Assembly: GCA_031002005.1 (NCBI GenBank)
Contig: JARYHS010009186.1
Span: forward strand, 185,902,437 to 185,966,436
DNA length: 64,000 bases
Source: Vandiemenella viatica
Taxonomy: Eukaryota; Arthropoda; Insecta; Orthoptera; Morabidae
Direction of reading: 5' to 3'
Shown: positions 45,175 to 56,214 of the stretch, piece by piece
How positions within the stretch are numbered: the stretch's first letter is position 1
How the letters are laid out: every line of letters begins with the position of its first letter
Made by a program: the position numbers and the translations under genes
The notes under the pieces: model-generated
Databases searched by the model: none
What the model was told of the DNA's origin: nothing
The model's input: only the letters and a program-made list of their open reading frames with translations

Positions 45175-46620
45175 TATATATAACTTTTATATGGAAAGGA
45201 CTGATAAAATACACACAACAGTCACCAAAGTTAAAGCGAGGATGGCAGCAACAAAACAAAATGACACACAAACAAAGAAATTCAATATTTCGGGTTAAAA
45301 CCCATTTTCCAAGTTAACAGAAGTAAGTGGCTGGGCTTACGCAAGACTTGCGTTCGATGCACCCACTCATAGAACGCAATAGACCTTTAGAGGTGGTGGG
45401 GGAGCAACGATAATATAACCGCGAGTATAAATCATAAGAAAGATTAAAATCATTGAAAAAATAATAGTAATAAAAATATAAATAAATAAATAAAAATATA
45501 ATTGAAAAATTTTGAAAAATATATGAATCTACGCATCTGCTCTGATCATGAGCTCTTTACTCTCTACACCAACAACCTGACCCAGACACTCATAAACTCC
45601 AATTATCCTCCAGAACTAGTTCAAAGACAGCTATCAAGAGTCAGGAACTGTCCCCCACACCAAAACAAACAATGTAAAGCCAACCAGAACCCTGTTTTTC
45701 TTACCCAGTTTTTCCTTGGCCTGGAATCGCTAAACCAAATTCTTCGTTTAGGCTATGACTTTCTTAGATCCTTTCCTAAAATGCACCGCATTCTTCCCAC
45801 TATCCTTCCCACCACACCCCCAGTAACCTTCGACAGACCGCCTAATCTAAAAAAAATTCTTGTACATAAATATCAACCCTTTGATGCTCCTAAACCACCG
45901 TTTGGATCCTTCCCTTGTAAGAGACCCCATTGGAAAAATTGTGGTATGCATCCACCTACCACTACCTATAGTAACCCTACTACTGGTTAAACCTACCCCA
46001 TTATAGGTCATGCCACTTGTACTACCACCCATCTCATTTACCAACTCACCTGCCTCCACTGTCCAAGTTCCTACATTGGCCTGACCTCAAACTCATTATC
46101 CATCAGAATGAATGGTCACAGTGTTGCTCACGATGCCAGTACTCACAACACCCGTGACCTTAATAATTGCTTCACAGTCAGAGCCATTAGAGTACTTCCA
46201 GACACTACCTCCCAGTATGAACTCCGCAGGTGGGAATTGGCATATCAATACATCATACAGACTAGACATCCCCCAGGCCTTAATTTCCATTAATATCTTC
46301 CATTCTCACACCCATCACTGGCCAGCACAATAGATTCATATATTTTTCAATTATATTTTTATTACTATTATTTTTTCAACCATTTTAATCTTTCTTAAGA
46401 TTTATACTCGCGGTAATATTATTGTTGCCCCCCCCCCCACCACCTCCGATAGTCTATTGCGTTCCATGAGTGACTCGTTGAATGGAAGTCTTGTGCAAGC
46501 CAAGCCACTTACTTCTGTTAACTTGAAAAAGGGGTTTTAACCTAAAATATTGTATTTTCTTTTTTTGTGTGTTGTTTTCTGTTGCGCTGCCCTCCTCCCT
46601 TGTTAAATTTACTTTTGAAG
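45175..46620 (+). mobile_element. Penelope-like element with inverted terminal repeats, RT deleted
   Basis: About 300 bp at each end (45175-45490 and 46330-46620) are inverted copies. Shared landmarks: GGGTTTTAACC next to AAATATTG, CTTACTTCTGTTAACTTG, and AGATTAAAAT with its complement. Between them is a coding fragment only for the linker and GIY-YIG. A C-run lies at about 46427-46439. Confidence 0.75.
45540..46293 (+). pseudogene. Penelope-like linker and GIY-YIG domain
   Basis: Reads LYTNNLTQTLINSNYPPELV, FFLGLESLNQILRLGYDFLR, RPPNLKKILVHKYQPFDAPK and CKRPHWKNCGMHPPTTTYSN, then one stop. It continues HLIYQLTCLHCPSSYIGLTS, SLSIRMNGHSVAHDASTHNT and LRRWELAYQYIIQTRHPPGL. The paired cysteines ahead of YIG form the linker typical of this family. 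One stop near 45990; otherwise open over 750 bp, so this copy is fairly young. Confidence 0.8.
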
Positions 46621-46639
46621 CTCTGAAATCTCTTGGTTG

Positions 46640-47030
46640 GACTGAAATATTTTATTGAAATTAGCACATGGTTCGATGTTTTAAAAATCATATTTACTGC
46701 TCTAAACCTGTCAGAACTGCGAGTTATTAGTGAATTTAATATAAAATGGTGAGATTATTATTATGAAAGTGCTTTACTGTGTCAAGATGTGTGGATATTA
46801 GTGATATGGTTGCTTAACCAACTCTGTTTACTTTAAATTCTGGAAACCTATGGATTACGCTCATTTAGGTAAGTTTTATAATATATATTTTATTAGAACC
46901 TGTTTATTTATCATTATTATGTCCTGTTTATTTACTTTTATGAACCTGAAGTGACGTCGTCTCGATTTCAAACTGTGGTATCATGTATCAAATGTTAACC
47001 CAAACTTCGTCGGATTTTAACCAAATATTT
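46640..47030 (+). repeat. Inverted counterpart of 41355-41700
   Basis: Reads the same landmarks as the minus strand of 41355-41700: AGTTATTAGTGAATTTAATA, ATTATGAAAGTGCTTTAC, GGATTACGCTCATTTAGGT, GGTATCATGTA and AATGTTAACC. About 5 kb of later insertions lie between. The shared TTTAGGT(A/G)AGT looks like a splice donor. Confidence 0.6.
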
Positions 47031-48087
47031 GCAAATAAGGAGTAAGGTAGCTTATAAGGAGAACCATTCAAACTGTTGTGTGTTTTCCCGAAGTTATTCG
47101 CATAAATTAGCGCCCAAATCTTCATTGTGCCAGGTACAAGTTTGGCAGATAAGCTTATAATTTCAAATTTCTTGTTTTGATCTGGGCATAACTCTTCAGC
47201 CATAGCTAAGGTACATTGTTTTATTAATTCGCTATCGGTAAACGGTTTCCCAGAGTTGGCAAGTATTTCTGCTACCCTTAAACTCGCACATATATTTGAC
47301 TCATTACTTTGAATTTTACCTTAAAAACACTTTGTTGGTTCTTGAATGAAAATCTGAGTGAGTTGATTTTGTTTTTCTGGGAATCACAAACTAGGCACGG
47401 AAATTTTGCTTTATACTCGGTATCATAGTGACGTTTGACATTATATTCTTTTTGTATAGCAAGGGTTTTTTGGCATATTAAGCATAGTGGCTTTCCATTG
47501 CAATTAATAAAAAAGTAAAATCTGTCCATGCATCGATAAACACTCTATTTTCTTCCATTAACTTCCTCTTTTTTGTAGCCAACAGTAAAACTTATAACCA
47601 ACAAAATGCCAAATGCACGCTGTAAGAATAAAAGTCCGTGTTGAAAACATGTCACTTATTTCGCTATGTAATTGTATGAACTATCAATATTTCACACTTA
47701 CCAAACTGTAAACAAAGTAGAAGGTACTCGTAGGTCACAGAACAATAACTAAATCGTAGGTACAGGGCCACAGCGGCGGTGTGTACACATGAAATAGCTT
47801 GTTTGACTCAATGACACAGGCAGCGCGGACGGACGGCGGGTGAGAGAGAGAAGATTATTGTCAACGCTGACCTATTGTTTCAATCATAGGAGAGAGTGGG
47901 GAAATCATTCCCGCTCGCACTTGTCGTGCTCTGTTCGCGTAGTTCATTCGCTGCGCTGTTAGATCACGTTCACTCTATTATGCATTTATATTTTATTATT
48001 TTATAATATGCGCTTTCGATATGATTTTTAGAAGATGGACAAGGGCCGCAAATAGAGAGGTCACGGACCGTGTGTTGCCAACCACTG
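46985..48087 (-). pseudogene. hAT transposon, 5' part (ZBED-type zinc finger)
   Basis: On the minus strand a TIR-like end CAGTGGTTGGCAACAC starts at 48087. The coding part begins near 47529: NGKPLCLICQKTLAIQKEYN, VKRHYDTEYKAKFPCLV (BED-type zinc finger), then in another frame VAEILANSGKPFTDSELIKQ and MAEELCPDQNKKFEIISLSA. This order is that of the hAT transposases related to vertebrate ZBED5/GTF2IRD2-type proteins. The catalytic part is missing. Confidence 0.65.
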
Positions 48088-48330
48088 GTTTATAGAATGA
48101 CATGCCATACAGACTCATTCACTCTATTGACACATGGGATCAGAGTGAACATGTCTAATCTAACTAATATGTGTATTTAATTTGTCAATCAGCATGCTTC
48201 ATTTCCTGTCACTTCCAGAATCATCAGTGGAGGATAATCAAAGATTGGTGACTATTCACGTAGGTTTTTTAAAAACAAATTTTGTTTATTTTCAGTTCTG
48301 CACATTTTTTTTCTTCCTAAATAATAATAT

Positions 48331-48661
48331 AGGAAAGGGAAAGATGACACATCACTTACCCCAGATGAAGGAAGGAGGGCGAGATGAACACATAAAAACA
48401 CAAAAACAAACAAAATGCACAATATTTCAGTGAGAAACCATATTCATGTGTCGGGTCGGGTTGTGATCACATCTTTCCCCTTGCTCTCACATGAATAAGG
48501 TTGATTACATCTTTCCCCCCCGCCATATGTCTTGCCTCTCACATGAATAAAGTTTCTCACCGAAATATTGTGTAATTTGTTTGTTTTTGTGTTTTTTACG
48601 TGTTCATCTCGACCTCCTGTCTTCATCTGTTGTAATTGATGGGTCATCTTTCCCTTTCCTA
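48331..48661. repeat. Fold-back element of Penelope terminal-repeat type
   Basis: The outer arms 48331-48450 and 48536-48661 are inverted copies (AGGAAAGGGAAAGATGAC with its complement). Each contains ATGAATA-...-GTTTCTCAC-GAAATATTGTG followed by a T/G-rich tail, as in the Penelope repeats. No gene. Confidence 0.6.
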
Positions 48662-49188
48662 CCTTATTTTTAGTAGTTTCTATGTTTCCATTATCCATAA
48701 ACTTATAATTATTATTTTAAAAAGATAAGGATTCTAACAGTATTAGGTGTACTGCCAATGAAGTAAAGATATCTAGTGAGACCTTTGCTTGTTTATATAT
48801 GCTCTCCTAGCAAACCATATCAGTCAGTAAGAAATAGTCCTTACCATATGACAAGGGTTTTTTCCCCCATAAGTAAAACTTTAGTGTAGATACAAACATT
48901 TTAGCATGTGTGTCTACACAGTTTATTCGATTCATTGTTACAATAATCCAACAATAGCAGATTCTTTAGCAATTCTTTTAAACAGTGGTGTTCTTGCATC
49001 TCCAAAATTTGAATGCTATTGTATCGTACGTCTCTTTCCCTCGAAATAAACTACTGAATAGAAGTGGCATGCAACAGGCAGGTGCATAAAAGATATATGG
49101 AATTGACAGTTCTTGGCAAGGATCACTTCCATCTACTTTCTGCAAATCCTGGCTCATAAATCAATTCTAACAACTATTAAAATACTTT
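48662..49188. other. kcc intron, nothing recognised
   Basis: No frame or repeat could be assigned. Confidence 0.5.
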
Positions 49189-49196
49189 ATCATAGG

Positions 49197-49552
49197 CAGT
49201 GGCATAGCTAGGTCAACAAGGGCCCCGGTGCAAAAAATTTATTTTGGGCCCTCAGGCCAGATGGGCGACCTTTTATTTGCTTTGTGTTGCTGGTAGGGGC
49301 CCCCTGAGTTGTGGCTGGGGGCCCCTGAGCAGTGGTTGAGGGCCCTCCTGAGCAGTGAGGGGGCTCCCTGTGTCTCAAGGACCCCCTTAGATGACGGTAG
49401 AGCTAAAAAAACGAGGACACCAGTTTGCTGTGAAGGCCTGTGGGCCCTCTGAACTGCACTTGGGGGTCCCCAGAGGTGTGCTTGGGAGCCCCCTGAGCAC
49501 GTAGGGGCCCTGGTGCACCGCACCACCTAGGCCCATAGTAGCTACACTCCTG
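49197..49552. mobile_element. Non-autonomous hAT element (356 bp)
   Basis: Perfect 8-bp duplication ATCATAGG at 49189-49196 and 49553-49560. The ends CAGTGGCATAGCTAGG and, reverse complemented, CAGGAGTGTAGCTACT are related inverted repeats. The interior has tandem GGGGCCCCCTGAG-like units. The open frames across it are a by-product of GC-rich repeats. Confidence 0.85.
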
Positions 49553-49599
49553 ATCATAGGCTCCCATGGCCGCATCTTTATGTGAAAGGCCAATGCTTT

Positions 49600-49690
49600 G
49601 ATCTTCAATTTGCGGTCTTCTATCTGGGCTGAACTGCCAAGGAAGGTGAGCATGCACTCCATTGCAATTAAATTAAATTAAAGGTTACAG
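49600..49690 (+). repeat. CR1-type 3' end fragment
   Basis: GCACTCCATTGCAATTAAAT with repeated TTAAA ends matches the 3' terminus of the elements at 31955 and 60330, here on the plus strand. Only the very end is recognisable. Confidence 0.5.
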
Positions 49691-50149
49691 TGTAACAACT
49701 GAAACATTGGCCTACTTCATAATGGTGCAGTGTCATCAGGATAGCAGAAATCCCAACACTTCAAACATTTATTTTGTTGTTTGAACTAGTCCAAGCACTT
49801 CAGTTTTTGCACCTGAATCTAGATTAATATGTAACATATTGCTTTTATTTGTTGGCTTTCTTTCTATTATCATCATTTGATAAAATATTTGACCGTTTGT
49901 TAATAGTTTTTTCACACTAAGTTTCTTGAATTAAACCTTTAGTTGTGAATTACTTATTTAATTTGGATTTCCACATAAGTTCCTACACATCACATAGGCC
50001 TTTGATGTGTGGTAATTAGCAAATAAATCAGTCACTTTCTCCCCAGTCTGTTTCGGCAAAGATCTTAGTTCATTCATATGTACTTTCATTAAACAAGCCT
50101 TTCACTAGATTATCATTGTTCTTTGGCTGATGCAGCAATAGGTAGAAGC

Positions 50150-51095
50150 TATCTTTAATTAACATCTATACCGACTTCATGGTGATTAACACATAATTGT
50201 AATAAACATTCTTAATAGTAATGAAAAGTATCTCTAATCACTAATATTAACATAAAGTGTATCTTTCAAGTTTACTGAAATCTCCTGAGATATAGGCCAA
50301 CAGTAAACAGAGTGACTTCAGAGAATGTTTGTCACAATTTGTCTCTCTTTCTGTATGCCTTTATTCTTAACTTTAATTTTATCAGATATATATTGCAAAA
50401 GCAAAGAATGAATTGTACTCACTGCAGCAGGTCATTGCCATTGAAGTTGACAAAGATGCCAACATACACAGAAAGGATGGAGAATAGCACACAGGCAAGA
50501 GCCACAGTAGCGAACTTGTTTACAAATTTCACTCCAATGAAGACAATGGTGCCCATGACCAAAAGCAGTGCTGTGCCATACACTCTGAAGTTGTTATACA
50601 TGATACTTGCATCTTTGGTGAAGTCGCCAAATATAGATGCACTGGGTGCCATGTAAGTCTGTGGAAATACAAAACACAATATCATTTTCACAGCAGAGTA
50701 CAATGCACCTATTCTTATTCATTAGATTTTTTTTAAAAAAATCTGAATTTGTTTAGCACTTTAGGTTCAAAGATTTAGCTTTGTTGTGGGGTGAGGGGAA
50801 AAATACACTTTGTCATTTAGAAAGATCACTTGCAACAATAATACATCCATTTCTGGATTTGCTGTTGTATTAAAATATAGACGCTACTTCTAATTAACAT
50901 CTACATTGACTTTATGCAGAAGTAACAGTTAATTACAATTAAATTTTAATCGTTATGAAAAGTATTTCTTTGATTTAATAGTATATCACCTCTAATAATA
51001 ACGTGAAGTGTATCTCAGAAGTGTATTAATTTCTCTTGAAACTTAGGTCAATGGTAACCTTTGTGGATTTGTGACTTCAGAGACTGTTTGAGAAA
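50150..51095 (+). repeat. Direct repeat pair flanking a kcc exon
   Basis: 50150-50335 and 50887-51095 share TTAATTAACATCTA, GACTT, AATGAAAAGTAT, ACATAAAGTGTATCT and GTGACTTCAGAGA in the same order and orientation. The coding exon 50423-50658 lies between. No second exon copy is seen, so a dispersed intron repeat fits better than exon duplication. Confidence 0.65.
50423..50658 (-). CDS. kcc: K-Cl cotransporter exon (TM4-TM5 region)
   Basis: 236 bp from TTTCCACAG to the donor GTGAGT. It encodes TYMAPSASIFGDFTKDAS, IMYNNFRVYGTALLLVMGTI, VFIGVKFVNKFATVALAC and VLFSILSVYVGIFVNFNGN. VRYVNKFA-type motifs and the YGT motif are conserved in KCCs. It starts on a codon boundary and ends two bases into a His codon completed by the next exon (LLHMCVLG). 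Confidence 0.94.
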
Positions 51096-51881
51096 TATGC
51101 CATGAATGCTCTGTGGTTTGGATTTAGTTTATTTCCACTACCTTTAATTCACACAGAACTGGATTTCATGACAGTTAAAATAATTTATAAACCCTCAATC
51201 TACAACATGTATCATTCCCTTGATGAGTCTAAACCATTTAGCTGTAGGTATCTTTAGATCGTATTGCTGTATTAAAAGCATTGTGCATTATAAATTAAAA
51301 AAAAAAATATATGTGACTGCAAAGATGGCCCATAAAGATACAAGACAGTAAGCTTTAATACATAAAAATTAAAGCTCAAGCAGTAATATTAGAGAAAATT
51401 ACATAGATTATTTGTATTAATAAATCATTAGCTAGATCTTTGTTGTGACAAGATGACAATGGCAAATTTGAAATATAATTGTTCATTAAACTACAGCAGA
51501 AATATTTATGTAGATGGTTTGGCCAGTTCCACAGGATAATTCCTCTGTGCCTGGTAATGAAGATGAAGTGATTGCAGTAAATGACATCACTCCTTCAAAT
51601 TATCCTGCTGAAACTGTAATTTTTATGTGAGGTATCAATGCAAAAAAGAAACCTTACACAGGAAAGTCTTAGTGATAATATTATGCTAAAATGTTACCCT
51701 TTCTCCAGCTCAAAAATATTTACTTTAAAGATGAACATTTCAACAAACACTAGCACCTGTTTACACAATGGAGAAATAAAAGATTTATCCTCACTTCATT
51801 TCCCAACTACAAAAAAACATGAATTTTATGCTTTGATTATAGACAACAAATAAAATAACATTGGATTTACATTTCCCTGAG
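51096..51881. other. kcc intron, nothing recognised
   Basis: AT-rich. The small open frames here have no family features. Confidence 0.5.
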
Positions 51882-51883
51882 TA

Positions 51884-52693
51884 CAGGATGTTTCAAAATC
51901 AATATCAGTATATTAAGGCTTTGTAGAATTTTTGTTATTTGACTTACAATTATAAGTGAAACATCGAATTAAAGAGCAAATCAGACTTTTATTGTACGCA
52001 TCAGAAAGTGCTGATAGTAAAGATGGCAACTGCTGAATAGAAAGCTTTTTGTGTTTTACAGTTTGCAAAATGTGAATCTGTAGTTCAACAAGCATTCCGC
52101 ATTAAGTTCCATTGCAATCCCCCAAATGATAATAACAGCTGTAGATGGTATAATCAGTTTGAAGACACTTAGGAGGAGGAGTAAGGGACAATCAAGCCTG
52201 ACTGAAGAATGTGTTGAATGAGTGAGAAATTCACATGAAGCACAATGAAATCTATTAGGAAGGCTAGCCATGAACTAATCGTGAATTAGCAATTCCAACA
52301 GTGACAACTTTGTGGAGAGTTTTTGTGAAACACATATATCTACATTCTTGTTGTTTACAGTTATTACAAGATCTGATGCCATGTAATTTTTATCTTTCGG
52401 GGTTCATAAAGAATCATGTGTATGTACCCCCACTATCAGCTAACCTACCCAACTTAAGAAACAAGATTTAAGCAGCTGTATCAATTACTCCAGTCACACT
52501 GATCAAGGTATGGAAAGAACTTGCCTATCAACTGGATGTGTGCCATGTGACAAATGGTGCTCACATTGAACATTTGTAGGTAAAAAATCAGTTTGATTTG
52601 CCTTTTCATTTGATGTATCATTCATAATTGTAAATCAAATAATAAAAATCTTGCAAAGCCTCAGAACTCCAATATACATTTTGAAATGTTCTG
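51884..52693 (+). mobile_element. Deleted transposon with ~80-bp TIRs (WPPRSPDLTPCDF-type family)
   Basis: TIRs of about 80 bp start CAGGATGTTTCAAAAT and, at the right end, CAGAACATTTCAAAAT. They share AAGGCTTTG-AAGATTTTTATTATTTGA (with changes). TA flanks at 51882-51883 and 52694-52695. Inside, MATAE-KAFCVLQFAKCESV, VQQAFRIKFHCNPPNDNNSC and RWYNQFED give the N-terminus. LMPCNFYLSGFIKNHVYVPP, VWKELAYQLDVCHVTNGAHI and EHL give the C-terminus. The catalytic middle is deleted (810 bp left). Confidence 0.8.
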
Positions 52694-52924
52694 TATTAAC
52701 TTTGGGGCTTAAGAGTGCCATTGCCTTAAAATTAAAATTTCGACATGGATTTTACTGGTGACTCAAATTACAGATGCTTTAATATGGAGTGAATAGAGAG
52801 GGGCTTATACAATGTCTGTTTGAAAAGTAGAGTTTGCATGAGCACAGTGCACAATCTGGTAACACTGCAGATGTTTCAATGCCCTATCATCAGTACACAA
52901 TTCCTATGATGTGTTTTTTACAAC

Positions 52925-53540
52925 ATGAGTTTTTTAGTGTTATCGAAACGAATGGAAGGAAATAAGAGCAACAGTATGCAATCAAGTTTTGCATCAGAAT
53001 GGGTGAAAATGAAATGTTTCATTAGTTGAAAAAAGCATATGGGAAGCACATTTTATTGAAAGCTCAAGCTTCTAGTATTTAAAAAGGCGATTTTAAAAAG
53101 CCGTGAAAACTTTAAAGTTGAATTCTGATCCAGAAGACCCTTCCTTTCAAATGCTTGGAAAAAAATGCAAGATCCTGAGAGGTCTGATACAAAGATGATA
53201 GTCACACTTACCAACATTGAACTGAATTTGAATACTACCATGGTTCATGACATGTTAACCCAGAATTTGAACATGCAGAAGTTGGATGCCGTATCAAGAT
53301 ATTTCACCTTGACACACAGTACTCTCTATCACACAATATTTGATGCAAAAACTGTTTTGTGTTACTTCAAGCATACTAACTACCTGTGACATTTTTGTGT
53401 TGCAAAAGTTGAAAAGTCACTTGAAGGGGTGTCACTTTGGCACTGCGAATGTAGTTCAGAATGTTGTAACTGACAAATAGAAAACTATACCTATCAATGA
53501 GTTCCAGCACTGCTATGATATTTTCTGTATGTGGGTGACG
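52925..53540 (+). pseudogene. Mariner relic, central part deleted
   Basis: Frames read KEIRATVCNQVLHQNG, SLVEKSIWEAHFIE, RSDTKMIVTLTNIELNLNTT and MVHDMLTQNLNMQKLDA (N-terminal helix-turn-helix part). Later CHFGTANVVQNVVTD and INEFQHCYD give the C-terminus. The catalytic region between is absent. TIRs were not identified. Confidence 0.65.
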
Positions 53541-54280
53541 TTTCTGCTTCAACTAAAGCAAACACCTTTGAATACATAGAGAAAATCTTAGTATCTACGC
53601 TTGGTGCATAGTCTACATATTAACCATTCAATACTAAGTCTTGTACCTTCTATCTGAAATAACTTTTGAAGAGCAGCCCTTAGAGCATTCTTATAACCTG
53701 AAATACTTGAGAGTCGCCCTCGATTGTGCAGTCCATTATAGGTAACACTGCAAAACTACAAGAATTAAAATCAGTACAAGAAACTATTTACTTCAATGTG
53801 GGGAATGGAGGCAACCTAAATGTCTAGCCTGATGTTTAGTTTTTCAGATCTGGAATATACCTGCTTTATATGGAAGACGTCCGCACAAGCAAGAAGGGTT
53901 GATACTAGAATAGACAAAACATGTAGAATAATCATAAGTTGTAAGAAAACAGAAGAATTTTATAAACCATAACAACAGGCACCACTCCTCCTAACATCCA
54001 AAGAAATTTAATAGCAGGCAGTGATTGAAAGAAAAAAAGTAAACACAGGTCCAAGGCATCTATTACACAGACATGAAACCATTAGGTCAAGGCTCAAATG
54101 TGTGAAGCTCACAAGTGCAAGTTTACAAAGTTTGAGGACAGAAAATGAGGAAGTAAGAGAATACACCAAAACTTGGAACACCATGGAGAAACTCCCACAA
54201 GGGATGCTTCTTTCTTACAACCACTGGAGAACCATGAACCTGATGAGCACATGAGTGACTCCAAATAAAGTAAATATTGT
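53541..54280 (+). pseudogene. Jockey-type RT C-terminal fragment
   Basis: Reads GDVSASTKANTFEYIEKILV and then PLEHSYNLKYLRVALDCAVH, HCKTTRIKISTRNYLLQ, and later PRHLLHRHETIRSRLK. This is the region after the catalytic YADD of Jockey-like reverse transcriptases, where LKYLGVTLD-type motifs are typical. The DD motif itself is lost. Confidence 0.6.
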
Positions 54281-54615
54281 GAAGTGGGATCTCATTGAAG
54301 ATACAATTTTTGACTTTGGATGAACAACATATTTTTCATTGTAAAATAGGTATTTCAAAAATAAAACATGACAACTTGTTCAGTTTAGAGCAGATAAAGC
54401 TTATAATCTCTGTGACTGGATTCAAGAAATAGATTTCTGTAATAGGTACGGAAAATGTCTAAGGCATTTTGCAGTCTTCAAAGGTAACTATTTTGAAGGT
54501 GAAAAGGTTTAATTGTAAATAGTTAGGCAATGTTATTGAAACAGTATCTGCTGTTTAAACAGACCTCCACTCTTCAAATTCAGTTTGCACATGCTGGTTA
54601 ACATAACCTACTTAC

Positions 54616-54801
54616 TAGAACGATCTCAACAGCTCCTACAATGTACATAGCAGCAGCAAGCGTAGTGCCTGTGTAGAACAGCATTCCAACAGCTCCGCCA
54701 AACTCAGGACCCAGTGAACGAGAGATCATGAAGTAGCTGCCACCTGCTGGAACAACGCCATTTGTCGCAATGGCGCTCATCGAGATGGCAGTTAGCATCG
54801 T
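54616..54801 (-). CDS. kcc: K-Cl cotransporter exon (TM2-TM3 region)
   Basis: 186 bp, 62 codons, from TCTACAG to the donor GTAAGT, starting and ending on codon boundaries. It encodes [40 protein letters not shown] and [20 protein letters not shown]. These are among the most conserved KCC segments. The phase does not match the exon upstream (see 56963-57213). Confidence 0.94.
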
Positions 54802-56177
54802 CTGTAGACATGACCACCATCATCTCATATAGACATTGAACATACACTTACAACTACATGCATTTAGCACATACACTGTAGAATGAATTAAGCTATTTAT
54901 CTGATTATCAGTTCCAACACAATAATAATCGATTGTTAAGAACTCAAAAAATTAGATTTATTTTTATTAATAACTGTATGCATTTTACTCTATTTCTATT
55001 CTTTGTACCATAGAAATAAATAGTTCATCAGTACATTTCAACCAAATGGTTTCTCCCCCTCTTTCCTTCTCTTCTCCTTTATCCTTTAACCTCAGCACAA
55101 CATGATATAAGCAACAAGAAAATACCTGATATGCTATCTGACACTAAAAAATCAGTGGTTTGTGTGTGTGTGTGTGTGTTGTGCACGATTTGAAATATTT
55201 GACATCTAATGCTAAATATGTATTTGTTCGCAGGTTTTAATATATTTCATTAATATTACTTTTGGTAAAAAAATAGAGTTTTGGAAAATTGAGCTATGTC
55301 TTTTTATTGAATAAGAACCTTGTACCAAACTGGGTGATAATAATAACTATGCCCTATAGTAGAATTCTCATCTCAGAAATATATAAAAAAAATGAGAGTG
55401 ATACTATCACTACTAGGTCCAACAGCAAAATAATTCTGGTGGTCACTTTGCTCATATACAAGACACACAGGAACATGATAGTTCTTCAAAAATATAATTC
55501 TACACTGAAACTAACATTAACTATGATTACTTAAGTCTGTGTGCATGGTTTTTTTTGTGAGCTTCTGACACAGATACACTTCTGTGTCCAAACAAATTTT
55601 AATATTTATTTCCTTCCCAAAATACTTTGATTCAAATGCTTAGATGAGACATCCTGCAAATAAATGTTTTGTCTAACAATCAACTGAGGAATATTAAGCC
55701 AGAAATTATCACCTTTCACTGTGCAATAAAATACAACCTAAGTCTGAAAGAAAGATTTGAGTTGACAATGTAAGACATTTCACATGCTATTTGTTCATGG
55801 ATGTTGTTTCAATAACCTGAAGATAGATAGGTCTTCAGTTGGTTACTGTATGATGGATCTTCCAAACAAGAAAAATCAAGTAAAGGCAGATTGTTATATA
55901 ATAATTGAGAAAATATTTCACAATAAATGGAGATAGGAGGGCCACAACCAACACATTATACAATATTTTGTATAAACCTTGATCATGCATAGAGGTGAGA
56001 CATTATTAATATTAACTGCGATGGAGCTCATGCCCGCTGGTAATTTCCCTACATATGACAAGAGGATCATGGTTGAGTTTGAACTTAAATTTACCTAGAC
56101 CGTACTGAAATATTTTTGAATGTGTTTGTGTATATATGTCTGTTATACCCTTTCTATCTTTATCTGTGGTGAGTGAA

Positions 56178-56214
<37 letters not shown>

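Noticed and set aside
49239..49662. Several overlapping minus-strand open frames
   Set aside because: They run through the GC-rich repeats of the hAT MITE and show repetitive, proline- and glycine-rich translations.
50887..51095. Duplicated kcc exon
   Set aside because: The direct repeats flank the exon but contain no coding similarity to it.
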